Below, one piece after another: positions 1 through 5,683 of a stretch of 5,683 nt of DNA. Origin of the DNA: an uncultured Moraxella sp. (GTDB lineage Bacteria > Pseudomonadota > Gammaproteobacteria > Pseudomonadales > Moraxellaceae); contig CALJUC010000042.1 in the NCBI GenBank assembly GCA_937975585.1, forward strand, positions 1-5,683. Reading direction: 5' to 3'. The position numbers and the translations under genes were made by a program. The notes beneath the pieces are model-generated. The model did no database searches, had not been told where the DNA came from, and saw only the letters and a program-made list of their open reading frames with translations. Numbering within the stretch: the stretch's first letter is position 1; every line of letters starts with the position of its first letter.

Positions 1-678
1 AACTGGCAACTGTACCTACAGCCTAAAGGTTCAGATACCGTACATCGTATCGATACGGATAACGCGCGTCCAAGCAGTTTGACGGTACCACCGACGGGCG
101 GCTTGTTTTATCGTCTGCCTGAGATGGAGATTACCTTTGAGTTTTCGCCGCTTGATTTTACCCAAGTCAATTTATCCGTTAATCAAAAGATGACCCAATT
201 GGCGCTTGATTTGCTGGACTTGCAGCCGGGTGAGCGTGTCTTAGACTTGTTCTGTGGCTTGGGTAACTTTAGCTTACCACTGGCCAAAGCTGTCGGTGAA
301 ACGGGCTTTGTCATTGGCGTTGAGGGTAGTGAAGCGATGACAGAGCGCGCCAAAGTCAATGCCACCGCCAATGGTCTAAACCATACCGAGTTTTATGCGC
401 AAGACTTGACCCAAGACTTCTCGGACAAGCCGTGGGTAGGTAATGTCGATGCCTTGCTAATTGACCCACCACGTTCGGGGGCGATTGAAGTGATGCAGTA
501 CTTGGATAAGTTCGATGCCAAACGCATCGTGTATGTGTCGTGCAATCCGATTACGCTTGCGCGTGATACCGCGGTGTTACTAGAAAAAGGCTACAAGCTG
601 ACCCATGCGGGCGTAATGGATATGTTCTGTCATACAGGGCATGTGGAAAGCATCGCACGCTTTGAAAAAGTGCAATAA
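1..678 (+). CDS. rlmD: 23S rRNA (uracil-1939-C5)-methyltransferase RlmD, C-terminal part (5' end outside the window)
   Basis: RlmD (older name RumA) uses S-adenosylmethionine to methylate C5 of U1939 in 23S rRNA. The frame is open from base 1, so 225 C-terminal residues are visible; E. coli RlmD is about 433 residues. The first in-frame ATG (79) is internal and is not the start. Visible in order: FSPLDFTQVN and VNQKM, typical of the RumA/TrmA group; the SAM-binding loop LDLFCGLGN (codons 241-267); an acidic VEG strand end; the DPPRSG motif; the nucleophile motif YVSCNP with the catalytic Cys codon at 541-543; and the C-terminal HTGHVES with the likely general-base Glu at 646-648. These line up well with E. 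coli RlmD, including the DMFxHTGHxES ending, which favours RlmD over TrmA. The N-terminal TRAM domain and iron-sulfur cysteines lie upstream and cannot be judged. In E. coli rlmD is immediately followed by relA; here two genes separate them. Confidence 0.95.
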   Translation, partial: NWQLYLQPKGSDTVHRIDTDNARPSSLTVPPTGGLFYRLPEMEITFEFSPLDFTQVNLSVNQKMTQLALDLLDLQPGERVLDLFCGLGNFSLPLAKAVGETGFVIGVEGSEAMTERAKVNATANGLNHTEFYAQDLTQDFSDKPWVGNVDALLIDPPRSGAIEVMQYLDKFDAKRIVYVSCNPITLARDTAVLLEKGYKLTHAGVMDMFCHTGHVESIARFEKVQ

Positions 679-713
679 GCGCAAAGCATCATCATAGACA
701 AAAGGATAGTCGC

Positions 714-747
714 TAGCTAACTGCCCGTACATTGGCGCAGTTAGCTA
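714..747. terminator. Perfect 11-bp inverted repeat downstream of rlmD, possible terminator
   Basis: Left arm TAGCTAACTGC (714-724) and right arm GCAGTTAGCTA (737-747) are exact reverse complements around a 12-base loop. It lies 36 bases after the rlmD stop and 53 bases before the next start codon, as expected of a terminator or attenuator hairpin. There is no T-run after it on either strand; the plus strand continues A-rich (AGAAAGAAA). It is therefore not a canonical intrinsic terminator. It could instead be an mRNA 3'-end stabiliser or a protein-binding palindrome. Confidence 0.45.
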
Positions 748-758
748 AGAAAGAAATT

Positions 759-794
759 GCAAGGGAAATAGCAAGGGCATAAACAAGGATAGAT
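759..794 (+). repeat. Three tandem 12-base imperfect repeats carrying the ribosome-binding site
   Basis: Units start at 759 (GCAAGGGAAATA), 771 (GCAAGGGCATAA) and 783 (ACAAGGATAGAT), each exactly 12 bases apart with a shared CAAGG core. The third unit supplies AAGGA (785-789), ten bases before the ATG at 800, which is a plausible Shine-Dalgarno site for the membrane protein gene. The two upstream cores are too far from the ATG to act directly. The array may come from slippage, or the extra purine-rich cores may act as standby ribosome sites; the latter is inference. Confidence 0.5.
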
Positions 795-799
795 ACGTC

Positions 800-1441
800 A
801 TGGCAAAACGTGTATTACCCCATACCGCTTGGATGGCCGACTCACAATGGGCACTTCAAGCCAAACCAATCGCTGTATTAATGGTCGCACTGACGCTATT
901 TGGTAGCGGTGAGGGTATGGTCGTATTGGCAAGTTTGGGCTCAACCCCGTGGACTGTGTTGGCACAAGGGTTATCGTTAAATAGCGGTCTGTCGTTGGGG
1001 ATGATTACGATGTTGGTTAGTATGGTGGTCTTGGTGCTATGGATTCCACTAAAGCTCAAGCCTGGTCTAGGCACCATTCTGAATATGCTAATGGTCGCGT
1101 TGTTTTTGCAATTGACGCTCATGTATATCCCACCGCCAGATAACTTCATCATTCGAGCCGTGCTATGTGTCAGCGGTGTGCTAGCGATTGGCGTGGCTTC
1201 AGCACTGTACTTAACTTGCCATATGGGCGCAGGGCCGCGTGATGGCTTGATGGTGGGACTGTGCCAAAAAACCGGTTGGCGCGTTGGCGTGGTACGCACC
1301 ACTCTTGAGGCAGTGGTCTGTCTGATTGGTTGGCTACTGGGAGGTACCGTGGGATTAGGGACAGTGCTATTTGCCGTAGGCGTTGGCTGGGTCGTCCAAA
1401 CTACGCTACAGTTTATCACCGTGCGTTACGCGTTAGCCTAG
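800..1441 (+). CDS. YczE/YitT-like integral membrane protein of unknown function
   Basis: A 213-residue, strongly hydrophobic protein. I read about six membrane segments, near residues 23-45, 66-86, 89-110, 117-140, 163-182 and 184-206. Features resembling the bacterial YczE-like (COG2364-type) membrane proteins are LGSTPW at 46-51 after the first segment, GLGTILN at 89-95, GAGPRDGLM at 143-151, Arg166 and Glu170 in the fifth segment, and GGTVGLGT at 181-188. The two glycine-rich GLGT stretches suggest an internally duplicated half-repeat (inference). The family has no firmly established biochemical role; a transporter-like function is possible but unproven. The start at ATG 800 is supported by AAGGA at 785-789; the next Met is residue 12. 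The gene sits 121 bases after rlmD on the same strand behind a hairpin, so it may have its own promoter, though I see no clear -35/-10 pair. It ends 3 bases from the convergent lipoprotein gene. Family assignment is from recognition of motifs only. Confidence 0.75.
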   Translation: MAKRVLPHTAWMADSQWALQAKPIAVLMVALTLFGSGEGMVVLASLGSTPWTVLAQGLSLNSGLSLGMITMLVSMVVLVLWIPLKLKPGLGTILNMLMVALFLQLTLMYIPPPDNFIIRAVLCVSGVLAIGVASALYLTCHMGAGPRDGLMVGLCQKTGWRVGVVRTTLEAVVCLIGWLLGGTVGLGTVLFAVGVGWVVQTTLQFITVRYALA

Positions 1442-1444
1442 GCG

Positions 1445-2644
1445 TTAATTAGCCTTGTTCATACAAGCCACATAGCGTTTGTTGACGTTGGTGGCATACC
1501 AATTGGTATTATAATCCCGACTCAATTTGGCACCCGAAATCACCACTTGTGGCATGATGGCGTTTGGTGCCGTTTTGCCGGTTTTTAGTTTATACAGGCT
1601 GCTAATGGTGCGATAGGTTTCACTATCGGCAAAGGCTTGGGTTTTTTCCTTTTTCAAATCACTGCTAATTTGGCGGGGCGTTAGCGCAATGGTGCCTTTT
1701 TGTGCCAATAAGTTTAGCGCTTTTTCACTTTGGCTTTGACCACTCGCGTTATAAATCAACAAGTCGCCATCAAGGTCGATTTTTTGCTTAGAAAGTTCGG
1801 CAAGCATCTTTTGAAAGGCGGCATTGCGGCTAGAGTACATACCTGAGTTGTAGTCGGCAAAGCGATAAATCGGATCTGGATAATTGGTCGGATAGAGCAT
1901 CAGACGATGAATACCATAGTATAAGCCACCGTATTGACTATACAAGTCGCGACGTAGGTCTTCATAGCTGCCGCTATTGCGTTGGTTATCACGCGCGTAG
2001 TCAATATGCACCTGCATACTGCCCAGTGTGGTAATCGGGTCGAGCTTTTCAGCGACATCACCACCGACAAGCTTGGTCACGTTGGTAATACGACTGGTGT
2101 AATATTTATCCGAGAAGTAGTTGAACATTTGGTGATAGACCTTATCAAGTTGTTGTTCGGTCTTCACTTTGAGGATTTGTTTTTCAAAACTGTTCGCGGC
2201 AGTCGGTTCGTTTTTGAGCATACTACGAAAATAACCCGCTAGGGTCGTGCCAAGTTTGTCATCAAGTTTGGCGTTCAGTGCTTTTAAGCTGGTGGCACCG
2301 AGCTTACTCACGGGTGGGTCAGCCTTAAAGTTTGACTCTTGGTCGATGATGGCAACCGCGCTACACACGTTGCTACGGGTACGCTCAATTTTAAGGGTGT
2401 TAAAGATATCGTGGATATCGCTTGCCCATGCGCCTTTGTCTTGACCACGTGAGGGCAAGCGTGCGGCAATTTGCTCAGCGCTTAGTACGTTGCTTGCTTT
2501 GGGTTTGCTAATCGCATCACAGCCCGTCAAGGCGATAGCCGCAACAGTCAACATAAAACAGGTCGTGACAAGTGGACGGCGAAGAAAGGGTTGGATCGGT
2601 GTTGGGTTCATGGTCTTGGTAACAAAAAGCTGTGGTAATTTCAT
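1445..2644 (-). CDS. DUF1615-type lipoprotein with lytic-transglycosylase-like motifs
   Basis: A 399-residue predicted lipoprotein. After basic residues (LRRP, 21-24) comes a hydrophobic stretch ending in the lipobox LTGC with lipidated Cys42; Asp43 follows, the classic inner-membrane retention residue in E. coli, though that rule is less reliable elsewhere. The body resembles DUF1615 proteins: IDQESNFKADP (100-110), TLGSMQVHIDYA (206-217), YGGLYYGIHRLMLYP (238-252), YRFADYNSGMYSSRNAAFQ (260-278) and DLDGDLLIYN (290-299). The order ES, then GSMQ, then a YN-G motif resembles the catalytic ES, GLMQ and AYNAG motifs of lysozyme-fold lytic transglycosylases, with Glu103 the candidate acid; this is inference. 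The start is uncertain: ATG 2644 gives a long 41-residue leader, while the ATG at 2611 (Met12) gives a more usual 30-residue one, and neither has a strong Shine-Dalgarno. The gene converges on the YczE-like gene and diverges from relA, so it is probably transcribed alone. Cys94 and Cys395 could form a disulfide. Confidence 0.8.
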   Translation of the reverse strand: MKLPQLFVTKTMNPTPIQPFLRRPLVTTCFMLTVAAIALTGCDAISKPKASNVLSAEQIAARLPSRGQDKGAWASDIHDIFNTLKIERTRSNVCSAVAIIDQESNFKADPPVSKLGATSLKALNAKLDDKLGTTLAGYFRSMLKNEPTAANSFEKQILKVKTEQQLDKVYHQMFNYFSDKYYTSRITNVTKLVGGDVAEKLDPITTLGSMQVHIDYARDNQRNSGSYEDLRRDLYSQYGGLYYGIHRLMLYPTNYPDPIYRFADYNSGMYSSRNAAFQKMLAELSKQKIDLDGDLLIYNASGQSQSEKALNLLAQKGTIALTPRQISSDLKKEKTQAFADSETYRTISSLYKLKTGKTAPNAIMPQVVISGAKLSRDYNTNWYATNVNKRYVACMNKAN

Positions 2645-2798
2645 CGCATTGACCTATACTAATAAGCGCCATCGTTGTGGTACAGCGAACATCAAGGAAG
2701 GATGGTATCGCCGCAAGGATAGCGGGCTATTATAACCTTAAGATGTTATGCGTGTTTTGCTTTTTGGGGAATTTTGGTAAAAGTGTTCGGAGTAAAAG
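2645..2798. promoter_or_regulatory. Divergent spacer between the lipoprotein gene and relA, with candidate overlapping -10 elements
   Basis: This 154-base non-coding gap must hold the start signals of both divergent genes. The AT-rich core CTATTATAACC (2727-2737) contains a perfect TATAAT on the minus strand (2734-2729) facing the lipoprotein gene. On the plus strand it contains TATTAT (2728-2733, five of six consensus bases) facing relA. I find no good -35 hexamer at 16-18 bases for either, so these are candidates only. If both are used, the two promoters would exclude each other. A short CCGC/GCGG inverted repeat (2711-2714 with 2722-2725) lies next to this core. The relA Shine-Dalgarno GGAG (2789-2792) is six bases before its ATG. 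Confidence 0.35.
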
Positions 2799-5285
2799 AT
2801 GGTAAAAATTCGGGAAAGTCTGCCCCTTATCGATGGTTCAAGTGGAAAGGAGGGCGCGTCAGACCAAGACAGTGCCACTATGCTTGCCAGCATTACCGGA
2901 CAGCGCCATTTTACCCACACGGATTTACCGATTATCTCAGAGCCGGCCAGCCATATCATCGATGAACATACCATCGATACAGATGCGTGGCTGGTGTCAA
3001 TGGCAAAACGCGCCGGTCAAGAAAGCCTGCCTGAACTTGTCAAAGCCTGTACGCTACTCCAAACCCAAGACCTCAGCACCAATTCACAGCGCTCTAATGC
3101 GTTCTTGACCGGTGTCGGCATGACCGATATCTTGGGCTATCTCTATCAAGATGAGCCGACGTTGGTTGCTGCGATGCTCTACCGCGCTGCACGTAAAGGG
3201 GTGCTAAGCGATAAAGCCATTAAGCTACAGTTTGGTGATGAAGTCGCAGAATTGGTACGCGAAACCTTGGCGCTTGGTCGCCTGTCAGACTTGATTGAAA
3301 ACAATAAGCGCCTCGAAGACCATTTCAATAATAACCAACGCCAACAGTTAACCGGCATCTACAGTATGCTGATTTCAATGACCAATGACGTGCGCGTGGT
3401 ATTGATAAAACTGGCCGAACGTACCTTTGCCATGCGTGAGCTGTCTTACGCGACCCCTGAACGTCAGCAGCGTGTTGCGCGTGAGGTCATGACCATCTAT
3501 GCACCATTGGCGCACCGATTGGGTATTGCCCAACTAAAATGGGAGCTTGAGGACTTATCGTTTCGTTATCTAGCGCCTGACCGCTACAAAGAAATCGCCA
3601 AACTGCTCAATGAAAAACGCAGTGAGCGCGAGGAATATATCGACCGTGTCGCTAATCAACTGCGTGACGCATTAGCCGAGCATGGGATTGAGGGCGAAAT
3701 CTCGGGTCGGGTCAAACATATCTACTCGATTTATCGTAAGATGAAGCAAAAGTCGCTGTCGTTTGACCAGTTATACGATATCCGCGCGTTACGCGTATTA
3801 GTGCCGAAGTTGCCAGAGTGTTACCATGTACTGGGTATCGTGCATGGGCTATGGCGCCATATTCCTGAACAATTTGACGACTATATTACTAACCCAAAAA
3901 CCAATGGCTATCGCTCATTACATACCGCAGTGATTGCAGAGAACAAGTCGCTTGAAGTTCAGATTCGTACCTTTGATATGCACTATGAAGCCGAGCTTGG
4001 CATGTGTGCGCACGTCAACTACAAAGAAGGCACCAAAAACAAAAAAGACGACTATCTCACCAAAAAAATTAGCTCATTGCGCCAAATCCTATTGAGCCAA
4101 GAACCAAATAACCATGACGTTAATCATGTTGATCCGCTCAAAACCGTACTGAGCAATCATCACGATGGCATGAATGAAGACGATGATGAGCAAGTCGTGG
4201 ACTTTGGTGAGTTTGAGCGGATTTATGTGTTTAGCCGTGATGGCGATATCATCGAGCTGCCAAAAGGCTCAACGGTGCTCGATTTTGCTTATTACTTACA
4301 TACCCAAGTTGGTAACCGCGCCCAAGCCGCACGCGTCAATCAGCGTTACGTGCCATTGACGTATCAACTCAAAACAGGTGAGCAAGTTGAGATTATCACC
4401 AAGCAGTCGCGTGAGCCAAACCGTGATTGGCTAGTGGTGTCGCTTGGCTATATTAATACCAGTCGCGCGCGCAGTAAGCTGCGACAATGGTTTAATAAGC
4501 AAGACCGTGATAAAAATATCGAAACCGGTAAGCACATCTTAACCAAAGAATTGGCGCGCATTTCGGTACACCCCAATAGTATCGACTTGAACGATTACGT
4601 TAAGTTCTTTAATGCCAAAAACAGTGACGATATCTTGGTCGGCTTGGTCAATGGCAATGTGGAACTCCATGACTTAACCGGTCATATTAGCCGTCATCTT
4701 GACCTTGAACCTGAGGTTGTAGAAAAGGATTTGGTACCGAGTATCCATCCAAAAGCCACCGGTAAGTTGGACGCGTACAAAATCCAAGTCGATGGCTTGG
4801 ACAATATCCCGATATACTTGGCCGGTTGTTGTAGTCCGGTGCAGGGCGAGGCGATTGCTGGGTTTATCACCCAATCCAATGGGGTGAGTATTCACCGTGA
4901 AGACTGTATCGAATATCAGCGTATGATTAGCCGAGAGCCAGAACGTGCGATTAGTGCGGCTTGGTATGGCAACAAAGGCAAAAGTCAGCAAGTACAGATT
5001 TATTTGGAAGCGTATGACCGCCGTGGTCTACTGCGGGACTTGACCCAAATCATTGACCAAGAAAATGTTAATATCCGCCGAGTGGATACCTTAAGCGGTG
5101 ACGATGACATCGCACGCATGAACTTTGATATCGAAGTTACTGGGCTAAGTCAGCTATCTAAGCTCTTGGCTAAGCTTGAACAGCAACATGGGATTATTTC
5201 AGCGCGTCGCGTGGTGAGTGCGACCAAAGAAAAGGGCGCAGATAAGAACGCGGACAGATCTGACAAGAAGGACAAGCATGCCTGA
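2799..5285 (+). CDS. relA: Ribosome-associated (p)ppGpp synthetase RelA (GTP pyrophosphokinase)
   Basis: RelA transfers pyrophosphate from ATP to GTP or GDP when uncharged tRNA enters a stalled ribosome, starting the stringent response. This copy has 828 residues against 744 in E. coli. Domains: a degenerate hydrolase domain (about 100-260), where AAMLYRAARKG (124-134) replaces the HD metal motif of SpoT/Rel; the synthetase (about 295-430) with GRVKHIYSIYRKM (303-315), YDIRALRV (326-333) and FDDYITNPKTNGYRSLHT (359-376); TGS (about 473-535); a helical region with NKQDRDKN (566-573); a zinc-finger-like segment with CC (677-678), His699 and Cys703; and a C-terminal ACT domain (about 731-805). 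The lost HD motif marks a synthetase-only RelA. Differences from E. coli: about 45 extra N-terminal residues, a linker about 19 residues longer before TGS, Gln358 where E. coli has the Glu of its EFDD motif, and a lysine-rich tail. GGAG (2789-2792) six bases before ATG 2799 supports the start. The stop overlaps the mutM start. Confidence 0.96.
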   Translation: MVKIRESLPLIDGSSGKEGASDQDSATMLASITGQRHFTHTDLPIISEPASHIIDEHTIDTDAWLVSMAKRAGQESLPELVKACTLLQTQDLSTNSQRSNAFLTGVGMTDILGYLYQDEPTLVAAMLYRAARKGVLSDKAIKLQFGDEVAELVRETLALGRLSDLIENNKRLEDHFNNNQRQQLTGIYSMLISMTNDVRVVLIKLAERTFAMRELSYATPERQQRVAREVMTIYAPLAHRLGIAQLKWELEDLSFRYLAPDRYKEIAKLLNEKRSEREEYIDRVANQLRDALAEHGIEGEISGRVKHIYSIYRKMKQKSLSFDQLYDIRALRVLVPKLPECYHVLGIVHGLWRHIPEQFDDYITNPKTNGYRSLHTAVIAENKSLEVQIRTFDMHYEAELGMCAHVNYKEGTKNKKDDYLTKKISSLRQILLSQEPNNHDVNHVDPLKTVLSNHHDGMNEDDDEQVVDFGEFERIYVFSRDGDIIELPKGSTVLDFAYYLHTQVGNRAQAARVNQRYVPLTYQLKTGEQVEIITKQSREPNRDWLVVSLGYINTSRARSKLRQWFNKQDRDKNIETGKHILTKELARISVHPNSIDLNDYVKFFNAKNSDDILVGLVNGNVELHDLTGHISRHLDLEPEVVEKDLVPSIHPKATGKLDAYKIQVDGLDNIPIYLAGCCSPVQGEAIAGFITQSNGVSIHREDCIEYQRMISREPERAISAAWYGNKGKSQQVQIYLEAYDRRGLLRDLTQIIDQENVNIRRVDTLSGDDDIARMNFDIEVTGLSQLSKLLAKLEQQHGIISARRVVSATKEKGADKNADRSDKKDKHA
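5268..5272 (+). promoter_or_regulatory. Ribosome-binding site of mutM inside the end of relA
   Basis: AAGGA at 5268-5272 lies five bases before the mutM ATG at 5278, an ideal spacing. The same bases encode part of the lysine-rich RelA tail (KKDKHA), so the coding sequence doubles as the translation start signal. With the 8-base overlap ATGCCTGA (5278-5285) this points to translational coupling of mutM to relA. Confidence 0.6.
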
Positions 5286-5683
5286 ATTACCCGAAGTCCA
5301 GACCACGGGCGATAGTCTAAAACCCCTATTGTCACAACGCATTAACAAGGTACAAATCTTTCAGCCCAAGCTACGTTGGCCGATGCCCGAGGATTTGCCC
5401 GATTTGGTCGGTTTTGCCTTGACCCATATCGAACGCCGCGCCAAGTACTTGTTATTGACGTTTAGTCAAGGCGACCAAACTAAAACGCTATTGGTGCATC
5501 TGGGTATGTCGGGTAGCTTGCAGCAACATATAGCCGGTTGCGAAAAACGCAAACATGACCATTTGATTATTGATTTTGCTGATGAAATTATTATTGTTGA
5601 TACAGGTTCTACTGATGGTACTTTAGAATGTATAACTGAGTTATCACGTGAAAAAATTTTTTTGTACACATTTGAATGGTGTG
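5278..5683 (+). CDS. mutM: Formamidopyrimidine-DNA glycosylase MutM (Fpg), N-terminal ~100 residues, reading in frame into foreign sequence
   Basis: MutM removes 8-oxoguanine and ring-opened purines from DNA and nicks the backbone (base excision repair). The start MPELPEV gives the catalytic N-terminal proline and the following glutamate. Further family marks are KLRWP (31-35), ERRAKYLLL (52-60) with the lysine matching E. coli Lys57, LVHLGMSGSL (72-81) and KHDHLIIDF (92-100). The full protein is about 270 residues. The next expected block, YxDPRRFG with the DNA-intercalating arginine, is absent, as are the H2TH and zinc-finger parts. Instead the frame continues from about residue 101 into a glycosyltransferase motif and stays open to the window edge (135 residues in all). 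The mutM part is about 49% GC, like the rest of the window; the sequence after about 5580 is about 29%. I trust MutM up to about 5580 and treat what follows as a different gene fragment. The start overlaps the relA stop by 8 bases. The intact allele would be the normal mutM; as shown it is truncated. Confidence 0.85.
   Translation, partial: MPELPEVQTTGDSLKPLLSQRINKVQIFQPKLRWPMPEDLPDLVGFALTHIERRAKYLLLTFSQGDQTKTLLVHLGMSGSLQQHIAGCEKRKHDHLIIDFADEIIIVDTGSTDGTLECITELSREKIFLYTFEWC
5569..5683 (+). other. Fragment of a family 2 glycosyltransferase joined in frame to mutM (chimeric junction)
   Basis: The residues DEIIIVDTGSTDGT (frame residues 102-115), then ECITELSREKIFLYTFEWC, match the start of the nucleotide-sugar-binding domain of GT2 glycosyltransferases, especially the group whose typical text runs (D/E)EIIxVDTGSTDxT ... 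xxFEW.DDF. The usual preceding first strand (a hydrophobic run and KNEE) is missing and the gene leaves the window, so only an internal ~34-residue slice is seen. GC counted over 5581-5683 is 30 of 103, and codons are A/T-ending, unlike all upstream genes, which suggests a low-GC source. DFAD, encoded by gattttgctgat (5571-5582), would fit both families and may be the microhomology at the join. The boundary cannot be placed closer than about 5560-5590. Confidence 0.7.

Noticed and set aside
79..678. rlmD as a short gene starting at ATG 79
   Set aside because: The frame is open to base 1 and the residues before the ATG (NWQLYLQPKGSDTV...) read like the preceding part of RlmD, so the gene simply begins outside the window.
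856..1419. 187-residue open frame on the minus strand opposite the membrane protein gene
   Set aside because: It lies wholly within the YczE-like gene, has no recognisable motif, and its Thr/Pro-rich composition is what the complement of a Val/Leu/Gly-rich membrane protein gives.
1436..1456. GCCTAGGC palindrome and AGGC/GCCT arms at the convergent gene ends as a bidirectional terminator
   Set aside because: Stems are only about four base pairs or lack a loop, and there is no T-run, so no terminator can be supported.
2649..2654. TTGACC as a -35 box for relA
   Set aside because: No acceptable -10 hexamer lies 16-18 bases downstream, and it is very far from the relA start.
2490..2735. 81-residue plus-strand frame overlapping the lipoprotein leader and spacer
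   Set aside because: Mostly antisense to the lipoprotein signal peptide; its hydrophobic start only mirrors that region.
4674..4991. 105-residue minus-strand frame inside relA
   Set aside because: It is opposite conserved RelA codons (zinc-finger-like region), has no ribosome site of note and no family resemblance.
5466..5669. 67-residue minus-strand frame crossing the mutM junction
   Set aside because: It spans two unrelated sequence pieces and is opposite clear MutM and GT2 motifs, so it is an accident of the join.

Overview
The window looks like ordinary chromosomal DNA from a gammaproteobacterium, most likely of the family Moraxellaceae (Psychrobacter/Moraxella-like). This is inferred from the moderate base composition (about 49% GC counted over the mutM part), the style of the encoded proteins and the gene order. 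It was not confirmed by a search. About the first 5.56 kb is compositionally coherent. The last ~100 bases are not: they drop to about 29% GC and encode a different protein family.

Layout from left to right. The 3' half of rlmD (23S rRNA m5U1939 methyltransferase) runs in from the left edge. A 121-base spacer follows, with a perfect 11-bp inverted repeat and three tandem 12-base units that carry the ribosome-binding site of the next gene. Next is a 213-residue multi-pass membrane protein of the YczE/YitT-like group. It converges, with a 3-base gap, on a DUF1615-type lipoprotein on the minus strand. A 154-base divergent spacer separates that gene from relA, a full-length ribosome-associated (p)ppGpp synthetase with a degenerate hydrolase domain. 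The start codon of mutM (formamidopyrimidine-DNA glycosylase) lies inside the last codons of relA.

The rlmD and relA genes are direct neighbours in E. coli. Here the two genes between them, one membrane protein and one lipoprotein, look like an insertion into that old neighbourhood. RlmD and RelA both act at the ribosome (rRNA modification; sensing of uncharged tRNA), while MutM repairs oxidised guanine. The relA-mutM overlap suggests co-transcription and perhaps translational coupling.

The one clearly abnormal thing is at the right end. The MutM reading frame switches, with no frame break, into the core motif of a family 2 glycosyltransferase at about positions 5560-5590, and GC content falls sharply there. 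Neither half is complete. A chimeric assembly join or a recombination junction is a better explanation than a functional fusion protein. I do not see a new defence system, CRISPR array, transposon or RNA gene in this window.
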